In this document: in pieces, positions 33,817-42,833 of the stretch
How positions within the stretch are numbered: the first letter of the stretch is position 1
Layout: every line of letters begins with the position of its first letter
Source of the DNA: Protaetiibacter larvae
Lineage (GTDB): Bacteria; Actinomycetota; Actinomycetes; Actinomycetales; Microbacteriaceae
Direction of reading: 5' to 3'
NCBI RefSeq assembly: GCF_008365275.1
Contig: NZ_CP043504.1
Span: 1,736,001 to 1,800,000 of the forward strand
Length of the DNA: 64,000 nucleotides
Made by a program: the position numbers and the translations under genes
The notes under the pieces: generated by a model
Database searches by the model: none
What the model was told of the DNA's origin: nothing
What the model saw: only the letters and a program-made list of their open reading frames with translations

Positions 33817-34584
33817 TCAGGCCTGCGCGGTGAAGTCGCTCACGTCGCCCACATAGCGGGTGTGGTCGGCAGGGATGTCCTCGACGGCCGCGCGGGCGAC
33901 CTCCGCCGCGAACTCCGACACGTTGTAGAGCCGCCCGGCGGACTCGCGGCGGGTGGCGATCGCGCCCGGGTTCGACCGCTCCAGCAGCGTCGCAGTGATG
34001 GTGCCCTCGATCATGTCGCCCGAGACCACGACGAAGCTCACGCCCGCCGCCTCGAGCTCCGGGATGCGTGCACGCAGCGCGTCCTCCCCCGCGCGCTTGC
34101 TGCGGGCCACCGGCTCGTACTCCGGCATGGTGGGAACCGTCGCGATGAAGTGCGCCTGGTGGCTCGTCACGAACACGACGCGCGAGCCCGCGCCGAGCAG
34201 CGGGAGCGCGGCGTCCAGCACGTTCACCTGGGCGTCGCGGTTGAGACGCATGGCGTAATCGTCACCCAGTCCCGATTCCATGCCGCCGGAGGCATTCAGC
34301 ACGAGCAGGTCGAGCCCCCCCCACGCCTCCCGCACCGTGGCGAACATGGCGGCGACGGATGCCGGGTCGGTGAGGTCCGCGCCGATCGCGAGGGCCTCTC
34401 CCCCCTGCTCCTCGATGCCCGCGACGATCTTGAGCGCCCGGGCCTCCTTGTTGCGGTAGTTGATGACGACCTTCGCCCCTGCGGCCGCGAGATAGCCCGC
34501 GGTGTCGGCGCCGATGCCGCGCGAGGAGCCGGTGATGAGGGCGCGCACACCGCGCAACGAGTCGGAGGGAAGCTGGTCGTTCAC
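33817..34584 (-). CDS. Short-chain dehydrogenase/reductase
   Basis: A 255-residue SDR with NAD(P) loop TGSSRGIGAD near residue 16, a NAS-type LNASGG strand and a C-terminal extension. The usual YxxxK catalytic pair appears shifted, with YEPVARSKRAGE giving Y and K at a longer spacing after a VTSHQA region, so activity should be checked. It is divergent from the nfeD gene. The substrate is unknown. Confidence 0.85.
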   Translation of the reverse strand: MNDQLPSDSLRGVRALITGSSRGIGADTAGYLAAAGAKVVINYRNKEARALKIVAGIEEQGGEALAIGADLTDPASVAAMFATVREAWGGLDLLVLNASGGMESGLGDDYAMRLNRDAQVNVLDAALPLLGAGSRVVFVTSHQAHFIATVPTMPEYEPVARSKRAGEDALRARIPELEAAGVSFVVVSGDMIEGTITATLLERSNPGAIATRRESAGRLYNVSEFAAEVARAAVEDIPADHTRYVGDVSDFTAQA

Positions 34585-34673
34585 GATTCACACCCTACCC
34601 ATCGGCGTGATCCCCACCGGCATCCGCTCCCGGTGCTAGTTTCAGGAGGACGACGTCGTGAAGGGATGCCGCC

Positions 34674-35150
34674 ATGGAACCCGATGTGATCAGCAGCTGG
34701 GCGTGGGTGGTGTGGCTGGCATTGGTGCTGGTCTTCATCATCATCGAGGTGAACACGCTCGAATTCACCTTCCTCATGCTCGCCCTGGGATCCGTCGGGG
34801 GGCTCGTCGCGGGCCTCGTGGGCGCCCCGTGGTGGCTGCAGCTCATCATCGCCGCGGTGCTGGCGCTCGTGCTCGTGCTGTTCGTGCGACCTCCGCTGTT
34901 GCACGCGCTGCGCAAGGGCGGCGATCCGACGCCCTCCAACGTCGACGCCCTGCACGGGCTGAGCGGCACGGTGGTCGTCGACTTCCGCGACGGCGCCGGC
35001 CAGGTGAAGCTCGCCAACGGCGAGACCTGGACGGCGCGGGTGCCCGCCGGCGCGTCCGGCCTCGATCTCGGCGAGGGCACCCGTGTCGTCGTCACCACCA
35101 TCGACGGCGCGACCGCCGTCGTCGTCCCCGCAGAAAGCGAGACCGAATGA
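34674..35150 (+). CDS. NfeD-like membrane protein
   Basis: A 158-residue short NfeD. Two or three membrane helices cover residues 8-70 (WVVWLALVLVFIIIEV, then LMLALGSVGGLVAGLV). A C-terminal OB-fold follows (LHGLSGTVVVDF, GEGTRVVVTTIDGATAVVVP). NfeD proteins pair with stomatin-like proteins, and the start of the band-7 gene overlaps the stop here (ATGA). Confidence 0.88.
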   Translation: MEPDVISSWAWVVWLALVLVFIIIEVNTLEFTFLMLALGSVGGLVAGLVGAPWWLQLIIAAVLALVLVLFVRPPLLHALRKGGDPTPSNVDALHGLSGTVVVDFRDGAGQVKLANGETWTARVPAGASGLDLGEGTRVVVTTIDGATAVVVPAESETE

Positions 35151-36088
35151 ACGACGGCGAGATCCTCGGCACGATCCTCGTGGTGGCGCTCGTCGTCATC
35201 ATCGTGGTGTTCGTCCTCACGATCCTCATCCGCGCCATCCGCATCGTGCCCCAGGCCTACTCGGGCGTCGTCGAACGGCTCGGTCGCTACCACAAGACGC
35301 TGCAACCGGGCCTCAACATCCTGGTGCCGATCATCGACCGGCTCCGGCCGCTCGTCGACATGCGCGAGCAGGTGGTGTCGTTCCCTCCGCAGCCGGTCAT
35401 CACCGAGGACAACCTCGTGGTCTCGATCGACACGGTCGTCTACTTCCAGGTGGTCGACGCGCGCGCCGCGACGTACGAGATCGCCAACTACCTGGCCGCC
35501 GTCGAGCAGCTCACGACGACCACGCTCCGCAACGTGGTCGGCGGACTCAACCTCGAAGAGGCGCTCACGAGCCGCGACAACATCAACGGGCAGCTGCGCG
35601 TCGTGCTCGACGAGGCCACCGGCAAGTGGGGCATCCGCGTGGGTCGCGTCGAGCTCAAGGCGATCGACCCGCCGCACTCCATCCAGGACTCGATGGAGAA
35701 GCAGATGCGCGCCGAGCGCGACCGTCGCGCGGTGATCCTCACCGCGGAGGGCACCAAGCAGTCGGCGATCCTCGAGGCCGAGGGGCACCGGCAGGCCGCC
35801 ATCCTGCAGGCCGAAGGCGACGCCCAGGCGGCGGTGCTGCGGGCCAAGGGCGAGGCGGAGGCCATCCAGACCGTGTTCGGCGCCATCCACGAAGGCGACC
35901 CCGACAGCAAGCTGCTGGCCTACCAGTACCTGCAGACGCTGCCGAAGCTCGCCGAGGGCGACGCCAACAAGCTCTGGATCATCCCGAGCGAGCTCACCGA
36001 GGCCCTCAAGGGCATCGGCGAGGGCTTCTTCGCACCGCGCGCCGCGGCGACGCCTCCCGGCTCCACGGATGCCGCGCCGCGCGGCTGA
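35147..36088 (+). CDS. Stomatin/prohibitin (band 7) family protein
   Basis: A 313-residue membrane scaffold. An N-terminal helix (residues 6-30) is followed by the band-7 domain (VPQAYSGVVERLGRYHKTLQPGLN, given as blocks VVERLGRY and TLQPGLN), then an Ala/Glu-rich coiled coil (AEGTKQSAILEAEGHRQAAI). Proteins of this type form oligomers in membrane microdomains. It partners with the overlapping NfeD gene. Confidence 0.92.
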   Translation: MNDGEILGTILVVALVVIIVVFVLTILIRAIRIVPQAYSGVVERLGRYHKTLQPGLNILVPIIDRLRPLVDMREQVVSFPPQPVITEDNLVVSIDTVVYFQVVDARAATYEIANYLAAVEQLTTTTLRNVVGGLNLEEALTSRDNINGQLRVVLDEATGKWGIRVGRVELKAIDPPHSIQDSMEKQMRAERDRRAVILTAEGTKQSAILEAEGHRQAAILQAEGDAQAAVLRAKGEAEAIQTVFGAIHEGDPDSKLLAYQYLQTLPKLAEGDANKLWIIPSELTEALKGIGEGFFAPRAAATPPGSTDAAPRG

Positions 36089-36854
36089 CGGCGCCTCGCC
36101 CGCCTATCTGTCCCCCGCTCCCCCGCGGGTGCTCGCCCATCGCGGGCTCGCGCTCGAGGCGCCCGAGAATACCCTGCTGGCCTTCGCTCACGCGATCGCG
36201 GCGGGCGCGACGCACCTCGAGACGGACGTGCACGGCTCGGCCGACGGCGTCGCGGTGATCAGTCACGACCCCGACCTCAGTCGGGTGGCGGGGCGCGAGG
36301 TGAAGGTCGGGCAGCTGACCGCCGCCGAGCTCGCCCGCATCCCGCTCGGCGAGGGTCAGGGCTTCCCGACGCTCGCCGAGGCGCTCGATGCCTTTCCCGA
36401 GACGCGCTTCAACATCGACGTGAAGTCCGCCGACGCGATCCCCGGCACGATCCAGGCGATCCGGGCCGCGAAGGCGAGCGACCGCGTGCTGATCGGCTCT
36501 TTCTCGACCTCGCGGCGGCGTGCCGTCGTGCGCGAGCTCCCGGGGGTCGCGACCTCGATCTCGGCGAGCGGTGCGCTGCCCGCCGTGCTCGCCGCACGAG
36601 CCGGGGCGGTCGGTGCGCTCGCGCGCGTGCTGTCGGGCGTGCACGCCGTGCAACTGCCGACCCGGGCCGCCGGGCTCTCGGTGGTCACCGCGCGATCCAT
36701 CCGCAGCTTCCACGCGGTCGGCGTCGAGGTGCACATCTGGACCGTCAACGACCCGGCCGAGATGGTGCGGCTTCTGGACGCCGGGGTCGACGGAATCGTC
36801 ACCGATCGCGCCGATCTGGCGGTGCCGATCGTGGCCGCTCGGCACGAGCGCTGA
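36069..36854 (+). CDS. Glycerophosphodiester phosphodiesterase family protein
   Basis: A 261-residue GDPD TIM-barrel enzyme. The catalytic and metal motifs are in VLAHRGLALEAPENTLLAF (HRG, ENT) and LETDVHGSADGVAVISHDP (ExD...H). It would hydrolyse glycerophosphodiesters to glycerol-3-phosphate, and no signal peptide is seen. The ATG at 36069 overlaps the band-7 gene by 20 bp. Confidence 0.92.
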   Translation: MPRRAADGASPAYLSPAPPRVLAHRGLALEAPENTLLAFAHAIAAGATHLETDVHGSADGVAVISHDPDLSRVAGREVKVGQLTAAELARIPLGEGQGFPTLAEALDAFPETRFNIDVKSADAIPGTIQAIRAAKASDRVLIGSFSTSRRRAVVRELPGVATSISASGALPAVLAARAGAVGALARVLSGVHAVQLPTRAAGLSVVTARSIRSFHAVGVEVHIWTVNDPAEMVRLLDAGVDGIVTDRADLAVPIVAARHER

Positions 36855-36940
36855 GTCGGCGCACCCCTCGCGCCTGTCCCCCATCCCCTCCCAATCCGGG
36901 TCGAGGACGCTGGGAAAGGCCTGAGAACGGCGCCACGCGC

Positions 36941-36967
36941 GGAAGCTATCCGCCACGGTAGACGTTG
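36941..36967 (+). promoter_or_regulatory. SigR/SigH-type promoter of rbpA
   Basis: GGAAG (36941-36945), exactly 18 nt, then GTTG (36964-36967). This matches the thiol-stress sigma consensus GGAAT-N18-GTT with one change. It lies about 85 nt upstream of rbpA, a known SigR target in Streptomyces. Confidence 0.6.
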
Positions 36968-37057
36968 TCACCCCTGGCGGCAGCTCGATCCCACCGGATC
37001 GCCCGCCTCAGCGCGAAAAGCGCTCACCCACCCCACGGCGCACAAGGAGGCCATACG

Positions 37058-37435
37058 ATGGCGGATCGCAGCTTGCGCGGAATGCGACTCGGAGCTCAGA
37101 GCATGCAGAGCGAAGAGGGAGTCGAGTTCTCGCCCCGGAAGCGTGCGGTGTACCGCACCGATGAGGGGAACACCTTCGAGGTGGTGTTCGCCGCCGAGGC
37201 CGAGGTGCCCGAGACGTGGGAGTCCCCGCGCACCGGCCAGGAGGGTCGCCTCGTGGGCGATGACGGCGAGCTCGTCGAGAGCGAGGCCGTCGAGGCGAAG
37301 GCCCCGCGCACCCACTGGGACATGCTGCTCGAGCGCCGCACGCGCGCCGAGCTCGAGGAGCTCCTCGAGGAGCGTCTCAGCTACCTGCGCGCCCGCCGCG
37401 GCGAGGCCGCCGCGAAGGCCAGCAAGAGCGCCTGA
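37058..37435 (+). CDS. rbpA: RNA polymerase-binding protein RbpA
   Basis: A 125-residue actinobacterial transcription activator that binds sigma-A and promoter DNA. The N-terminal tail with LRGMRLGAQSMQSE, the RbpA core (YRTDEGNTFEVVFAAEAEVPETWESPRTG, as blocks YRTDEG, VPETWESP) and the sigma-interacting C-terminal helix (HWDMLLERRTRAELEELL) are all present. AAGGAGG precedes the ATG. A SigR-type promoter lies upstream. Confidence 0.96.
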   Translation: MADRSLRGMRLGAQSMQSEEGVEFSPRKRAVYRTDEGNTFEVVFAAEAEVPETWESPRTGQEGRLVGDDGELVESEAVEAKAPRTHWDMLLERRTRAELEELLEERLSYLRARRGEAAAKASKSA

Positions 37436-37454
37436 GCTCGACCCCGGGCGCGAC

Positions 37455-39038
37455 TCAGCCGCTCGCCCGGCGTCCGCGACCGCCGATGGCCGCCCCGATG
37501 AGGGCGCCCAGGGCGATCGCCACGACCCCCCACTCGACCCCCCGGCCGATCACGACCGCGGGGGTCGTCGTCGTCGAGAGGGGCACCTCCGCGACCATCG
37601 CGGCAGGGGTGAACCGCGGCAGTCGATCCTGGACCGTGCCGTCCGGCAGCACGATCGCACTCGTGCCGACGGTCGAGATGTTCACGACGGTGCGCCCGAG
37701 CTCGACCGCCCGGATGCGCGCGATCGCGAGCTGCTGCACGTTCTCGTCGGTGAATCCGAAGTCGGCGTTGTTGGTCTGCGCGAGCACGAGCTGCCCGCCC
37801 TCCTCCACGCCTTCGCGCATGAGCGCGTCGTCGACGATGTCGAAGCAGATCGCGAACCCGGCAGGGACCGAGTGGCCGTCGCGCCCGACGTCCATCACCG
37901 CGTCCGTCGTGCCCGGCGTGTACTCGCGCTGGATGAGGTCGATGAGCTCGGGGGCGAACTGTCGCCACACGGCGCGATCGGGCACGTACTCGCCGAACGG
38001 CACGGGGTGACGCTTGTCGTAGCGGTCGACCGCCCCGTCCCCCGGGCGCCACAGCAGCGAGGTGTTGAAGTACTGCTCGCCGTGCTTCGTGATCGACCAG
38101 CCGACGAAGGTCGCCCCGGTGTTCACGGCGACCGAGTCGAACACGCGCGCCGCGCCGGGAACCCGCAGCGGGTCGAGGTCGGATCCGCCCTCCGGCCACA
38201 CCACGAGGTCGAGGTCCTCGCCGAAGAGCGGCTCGGTGGCCGCGTACTGGGCCAGCAGGTTGTCGCCCGCGTGCTCGGGCGGGTCGAAGTAGCCGGTCTT
38301 GCCGTTGCCCTGCACCGCCCCCACCCGGAGGCTCCCCTCGGTGGTCACCGGGAAGGAGGGGAATGCGACGAGGGTCGCCGCGATCGCGGTCACGAGCAGG
38401 GCGCGCAGCAGCACCGGCACGGTCGCGACGCGCACCGCGGCGACGGCCACCGCGACGAGGAACACCATGAGGAAGCCGACGCCCGAGATCCCGAGCCAGG
38501 CGAACAGCGGGGTGATGGGGCTGTCGGATTGGGATTCCGCGATCCGCCCCCAGGCGAAGCCGCCGTACGGCCAGATGCTCGCGATCGCCTCGCGTCCCGT
38601 CCAGAGCCCCGCGACCACGAGGGGCACGAACAGCAGCTGCCCGAGCGGACCGCGCACGGCCCGTGGGACGACGCGGGTGGCGATCGCGATGAGCATGGTC
38701 CCGAGGCCGCACCAGAGCGCCATTACGACGCACAGGGCGAACCACGGCACGGCACGCACGATCCAGAGCTCATCCGGCCCGAGGAACTCGGTCATCCAGG
38801 GGATGTGGATGAGGTAGAAGCTGAGCCCGAAGACGAAGCCCACCACGAAGCCGGCGCCCGCGCGTCGGCCGTGCGCGGCGACGAGCACGAGCGCGATGCC
38901 GAGGAAGGCGAGGGGCCACCAGCCCAGGTCCGGGAATGCCGCGTCGGTGATGGGTCCGGCCGCGGCGGCGAGCAGCACGGCGCTCCACCACGGCACGAAC
39001 GGCCGGGCGGTCTCGGGTGCGGACGCGACGAGGGGCAT
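37455..39038 (-). CDS. lnt: Apolipoprotein N-acyltransferase
   Basis: A 527-residue integral membrane enzyme that N-acylates the lipoprotein cysteine. About eight N-terminal helices (to residue ~210) are followed by a nitrilase-like domain. The catalytic Glu is in VVWPEGGSD, the Lys in RYDKRHPVPFGEY, and the Cys in FAICFDIV. Lnt is known in actinobacteria. It is convergent with rbpA, and its upstream gap holds a palindromic repeat. Confidence 0.92.
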   Translation of the reverse strand: MPLVASAPETARPFVPWWSAVLLAAAAGPITDAAFPDLGWWPLAFLGIALVLVAAHGRRAGAGFVVGFVFGLSFYLIHIPWMTEFLGPDELWIVRAVPWFALCVVMALWCGLGTMLIAIATRVVPRAVRGPLGQLLFVPLVVAGLWTGREAIASIWPYGGFAWGRIAESQSDSPITPLFAWLGISGVGFLMVFLVAVAVAAVRVATVPVLLRALLVTAIAATLVAFPSFPVTTEGSLRVGAVQGNGKTGYFDPPEHAGDNLLAQYAATEPLFGEDLDLVVWPEGGSDLDPLRVPGAARVFDSVAVNTGATFVGWSITKHGEQYFNTSLLWRPGDGAVDRYDKRHPVPFGEYVPDRAVWRQFAPELIDLIQREYTPGTTDAVMDVGRDGHSVPAGFAICFDIVDDALMREGVEEGGQLVLAQTNNADFGFTDENVQQLAIARIRAVELGRTVVNISTVGTSAIVLPDGTVQDRLPRFTPAAMVAEVPLSTTTTPAVVIGRGVEWGVVAIALGALIGAAIGGRGRRASG

Positions 39039-39130
39039 CGAGCATTCAGCCTAGGGCCGCCGTCCTGTGCGCCTGCTGCGGATGCGCGCCGTCGTCCTCC
39101 TTCTGTCCGGTCCGCAGCCCCACCCCGATT

Positions 39131-39200
39131 CCGCAACTCAGGAGATACGGCCGATCCACGAGAAACGGCCCGGTTCCACGCATTTCCGCCTGAGTTGCGA
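39131..39200. repeat. Palindromic intergenic repeat, copy 3
   Basis: CCGCAACTCAGG (39131-39142) is inverted as CCTGAGTTGCG (39189-39199). The interior shares CGATCCrCG and CGGTT blocks with the copy at 18764. The unit is 70 nt and lies between the helicase stop and lnt start. Confidence 0.75.
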
Positions 39201-39211
39201 AACGGGCGCGC

Positions 39212-41653
39212 TCAGCCGACGCTCGAGTAGGCGACGATCCCGCGCCGCACGCCGTCGATGGCGGTGCGCGCCGTGCGGCCGAGTTCGCCGTCGGCCACGA
39301 TCGAGAGCTGGTCGAGCAGGTCGATCACCTGTTTCATCCAGCGCACGAAGTCGCCCGCCGCGAGATCGGTATCGCGCAGCACCGAGTCGAGCCGCGCCCC
39401 CTGCGCCCATCGGAAGGTGGCGAGTGCGAGGGCGGCCGAGAGCGGGCCCGTCTCGGGCAGCTGCCGGTCCTCCTCATAGCCGGAGAGCCGCGCCCACAGC
39501 TCCTCGGTGGCCACGAAGGCGTCCCGGAATCGGCCGCGCGGGACGCCCCGCTCGATGCCGCCGTCCTCGCGCCGCGGTTCGTACACGAGACTGCTTGCGA
39601 GCGCCGCGAGGGTCGGGGCGTCCACGCCGTCCCAGATGCCGTGGCGCAGCGACTCGGCGACGAGCAGATCGCGTTCCCCGTAGATCCGGCGCAGCTGCCG
39701 GCCGGATACCGCCACGACGAGCTGCCCGTCGGCGTCGCGTTCGAGGTAGCCGAGCTCCAGCAGCAGCTCGGTGATCCGGTCGAACACCTGGGCGACCGCC
39801 CCCGTGCGGCCCCGCACCTGTCCGGCGAGCTTGTCGTTCTCGCGCTTGAGCTGCCACCAGCGCTCCGCCCAGCGGGCGTGGGCCTCGCGATCGTTGCAGG
39901 AATGGCAGGCGTGCTGCTTCATGCGCCGCCGCAGCTCGTCGATCCGCCGCTGACGGCGGTCGCGCTCCGAGCGCGAGCCCTCCTGGGCGCGGGCCTGCTT
40001 GCGTTCGAGGTCGCTCAGCTCGCGGCGGATGCCGGCGTACTCGGCGAAGTCGCCCAGGTGGCAGCGCATCGCCTCGGCGTATCCGGCGAGCGACTTCTCC
40101 TGTTCCCGGATCTTGCGGGCCAGCCCCACGACCGCGCGGTCGGCCTGGAACTGCGCGAAGGAGCTCTCGAGGATCTCGCGCGTGCGATCCCGGCCGAACT
40201 GCTCGATGAGGTTGACCGCCATGTTGTAGGTGGGCCGGAAGCTCGAATTGAGCGGGTAGCTGCGGCGCGAGGCGAGCGAGGCGACCGCCTGCGGGTCGAG
40301 GCCCGAGGCCCACTGGATCACCGAATGGCCTTCGACGTCGATTCCGCGGCGCCCCGCGCGCCCGGTGAGCTGGGTGTACTCCCCCGGCGTGATCGGCACG
40401 CGTGCCTCGCCGTTGAACTTCTCGAGCTTCTCGAGCACGACCGTGCGCGCGGGCATGTTGACGCCGAGCGCGAGCGTCTCCGTCGCGAACACGACCTTCA
40501 CGAGCTTGCGCTGGAACAGCTCCTCCACCACCTCCTTGAAGGTCGGGATGAGGCCCGCGTGATGCGCGGCGACACCGCGCTCGAGCCCGTCGAGCCACGC
40601 GAAGTAGCCGAGCACCCCGAGGTCCTCGTCGCGCAGTCCCGCGCAGCGCTCCTCGACGAGATGCCGGATCTCCTCGCGCTCCCAGCGCTCGGTGAGCCGC
40701 ACCTCGGAGCGCAGCACCTGCTGCACGGCCTGCTCGCAGCCGACCCGGCTGAACACGAAGAAGATCGCCGGGAGCAGGTGCTTGCCGTCGAGCAGTTGCA
40801 CGACCTCGGCGCGCCCGATGCGCTCCTCCTGCGGACGGCCGCCCTTCGAGTGGTACCGGCCCACATCGCGCATCTGCCGGGACCCCATCGTGCGACCGCC
40901 GTAGCGCGCCATCTGCACGAGGTCGGGGTTCACTCGACGCACATCCTCGGATCCGGAGGAGTCGAACAGCTCCACGAGCTTGCCGCGCATGAGCACGTGC
41001 TGCTCGAGCGGCACGGGACGGCGTTCCGAGACGATGACGTCGGTGTCGCCGCGCACCGCCTGCAGCCAGTCGCCGAACTCCTCGGCGTTCGACACCGTCG
41101 CCGAGAGCGACACCATCCGCACCGGCCGGGGCAGGTGGATGATGACCTCCTCCCAGACGGCCCCGCGGAAGCGGTCGGCGAGGTAGTGCACCTCGTCCAT
41201 GACGACATAGGCCAGGTCGCGCAGCAGATCGGACTCGGCGTAGAGCATGTTGCGCAGCACCTCGGTCGTCATGACGACGACGCGGGCCGTGGAGTTGATG
41301 TTGGTGTCCCCCGTGAGCAGACCCACCTGCGCGGCGCCGTGCTGGGCGGCGAGCTCGGCGTACTTCTGGTTGCTGAGCGCCTTGATGGGCGTCGTGTAGA
41401 ACACCTTCGCGCGCGGATCGGCGAGGGCCAGGTGCACCGCGAACTCGGCCACGACGGTCTTGCCGGCGCCGGTCGGGGCTGCGACGAGCACCGAGCGCCC
41501 CTCCTCGAGCACGCGACACGCCTCGAGCTGGAAGTCGTCGAGCTCCACGGGGAGTCGGGCGCGGAATCTCTCGACCTCGGGGGTCCGACTGCGGGCGCGG
41601 GATGCCGCGTAGCGCTCGGCGGGCGAGAGCACCGCCTCCTCGGGCGGGGTCAT
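39212..41653 (-). CDS. helY: DEAD/DEAH helicase, HelY/Ski2-like
   Basis: An 813-residue superfamily 2 RNA/DNA helicase of the HelY (Mtr4/Ski2-like) group. Motifs: Q-motif region FQLEACRVLEEG, Walker A APTGAGKT, DEVH, SATVSN and the C-terminal QLTGRAGRRG. A coiled arm of ~150 residues follows, with HACHSCND as a possible metal site. The start overlaps the tatC stop (ATGA), and the tatA-tatC-helY order with pafBC matches mycobacteria. Confidence 0.93.
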   Translation of the reverse strand: MTPPEEAVLSPAERYAASRARSRTPEVERFRARLPVELDDFQLEACRVLEEGRSVLVAAPTGAGKTVVAEFAVHLALADPRAKVFYTTPIKALSNQKYAELAAQHGAAQVGLLTGDTNINSTARVVVMTTEVLRNMLYAESDLLRDLAYVVMDEVHYLADRFRGAVWEEVIIHLPRPVRMVSLSATVSNAEEFGDWLQAVRGDTDVIVSERRPVPLEQHVLMRGKLVELFDSSGSEDVRRVNPDLVQMARYGGRTMGSRQMRDVGRYHSKGGRPQEERIGRAEVVQLLDGKHLLPAIFFVFSRVGCEQAVQQVLRSEVRLTERWEREEIRHLVEERCAGLRDEDLGVLGYFAWLDGLERGVAAHHAGLIPTFKEVVEELFQRKLVKVVFATETLALGVNMPARTVVLEKLEKFNGEARVPITPGEYTQLTGRAGRRGIDVEGHSVIQWASGLDPQAVASLASRRSYPLNSSFRPTYNMAVNLIEQFGRDRTREILESSFAQFQADRAVVGLARKIREQEKSLAGYAEAMRCHLGDFAEYAGIRRELSDLERKQARAQEGSRSERDRRQRRIDELRRRMKQHACHSCNDREAHARWAERWWQLKRENDKLAGQVRGRTGAVAQVFDRITELLLELGYLERDADGQLVVAVSGRQLRRIYGERDLLVAESLRHGIWDGVDAPTLAALASSLVYEPRREDGGIERGVPRGRFRDAFVATEELWARLSGYEEDRQLPETGPLSAALALATFRWAQGARLDSVLRDTDLAAGDFVRWMKQVIDLLDQLSIVADGELGRTARTAIDGVRRGIVAYSSVG

Positions 41654-42537
41654 GCGCCGCTGAGGCTCGCCTCGAACGCCGCGCTGCGGCGCGCGACCGA
41701 GCGGTCGTGCCAGACCGAGATGCCGACCGCGGCGAAGTACAGCGCCACCATCGGGATGGCGAGCAGGAACATCGAGATGACGTCGGCGGCGGGTGTCGCG
41801 ATGGCCGTGAACAGCGTGATGGCCAGGATGGCCCAGCGCCAGCCTTTGAGGATCGTCTGCCCCTGCAGCACGCCCGCGAAGTTCAACAGCACGAGGAACA
41901 CCGGCAGCACGAACGCGACACCCGTGGCGAGCACGAGCTTGAGCACGAAATCGAGATAGGTCTTCGCCTCGTAGTAGGTGGTGGCACCGGGGGGCACGAG
42001 GGTGAACATGATCTCCACGATGTGCGGCAGCACGAACCACCCGGCCGCGCACCCGGCGAGGAACAGCGGCACCGCGGTGAAGAAGAAGCCGAAGGTGTAG
42101 CGCTTCTCGCGCGTGGTGAGTCCCGGTACGAAGTAGGCGAAGAGCTGGTAGAGCCAGACGGGGCTCGAGATCACGATGCCCGCGACGAGCGCCACCTGCA
42201 GCTGCATGTCGAACGCGCCCGTGATGTTGGTGAAGTTGAGCGCCACCTTGTCGGGGTCCGCGCCCTTCGCCGCGGCGATCCGCAGCACGGGGTCGCTGAT
42301 CGCGCCCCAGGTGCCGCGGCCCTCGAGCGCCTTGGCCGCGCCCGGGATGACGGGCTCGAGCAGATTGCCGAGCCAGCCGAGGTCGTAGATCGCCCAGCCG
42401 ATCACGGCGCCGCCGACGATCGCGATGGCGGCGCGCGTGAGCCGCTTGCGCAACTCGATGAGATGCTCCGCGAGCGACATCCGCCGCTCGGGGTTTCCCT
42501 TGCGGGGACTCGCGCGCCGGGCCGAACCGACGGCCAC
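41650..42537 (-). CDS. tatC: Twin-arginine translocase subunit TatC
   Basis: Receptor subunit of the Tat exporter for folded proteins, 295 residues with six helices. The N-terminal EHLIELRKRLTRA is the conserved twin-arginine-signal binding region. FVPGLTTREKRYTFGFF and the C-terminal ATPAADVISMFLLAIP are TatC hallmarks. It is 5 bp downstream of tatA in the same operon. The GTG start is retained because the upstream N-terminus is basic. Confidence 0.95.
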   Translation of the reverse strand: MAVGSARRASPRKGNPERRMSLAEHLIELRKRLTRAAIAIVGGAVIGWAIYDLGWLGNLLEPVIPGAAKALEGRGTWGAISDPVLRIAAAKGADPDKVALNFTNITGAFDMQLQVALVAGIVISSPVWLYQLFAYFVPGLTTREKRYTFGFFFTAVPLFLAGCAAGWFVLPHIVEIMFTLVPPGATTYYEAKTYLDFVLKLVLATGVAFVLPVFLVLLNFAGVLQGQTILKGWRWAILAITLFTAIATPAADVISMFLLAIPMVALYFAAVGISVWHDRSVARRSAAFEASLSGA

Positions 42538-42542
42538 GGCGG

Positions 42543-42794
42543 CTACGGCTTGTCGGCGGGCTTGCTCGCCGTGTCCGCCGGCGTGGATGCGGCCGGGGTC
42601 GTGTCGCCGGAGGCGGCCTCCGAGGTCGCGGTGCCGTCCGCCTCGTCGTCGGACTTCATCTCCTTGCGGAACACCTTGACCGACTGGCCGACGCCCTTGG
42701 CGAGCGCGGGAAGCTTCGTGGCGCCGAACAGCAGCAGGATGACGACGAGGATGATCAGCAGGTGAGGCCAGCCGAATGCGTTACCGAAAGGCAT
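42543..42794 (-). CDS. tatA: Twin-arginine translocase subunit TatA
   Basis: An 83-residue pore-forming Tat subunit. A short N-terminal membrane helix (HLLIILVVILLLFGATKLP) with the Phe-Gly hinge is followed by an amphipathic helix (LAKGVGQSVKVFRKEMK) and an acidic, Thr/Ala-rich tail. It is first in the tatA-tatC-helY operon. Confidence 0.95.
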   Translation of the reverse strand: MPFGNAFGWPHLLIILVVILLLFGATKLPALAKGVGQSVKVFRKEMKSDDEADGTATSEAASGDTTPAASTPADTASKPADKP

Positions 42795-42833
42795 GAGATC
42801 CGTCCCGTCGTGATGCGTGCAGGTGGCCTCAGT

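Noticed and set aside
38000-39000. Plus-strand frames antisense to lnt
   Set aside because: No start with a ribosome site, low-complexity charged composition, and complete overlap with a clear Lnt.
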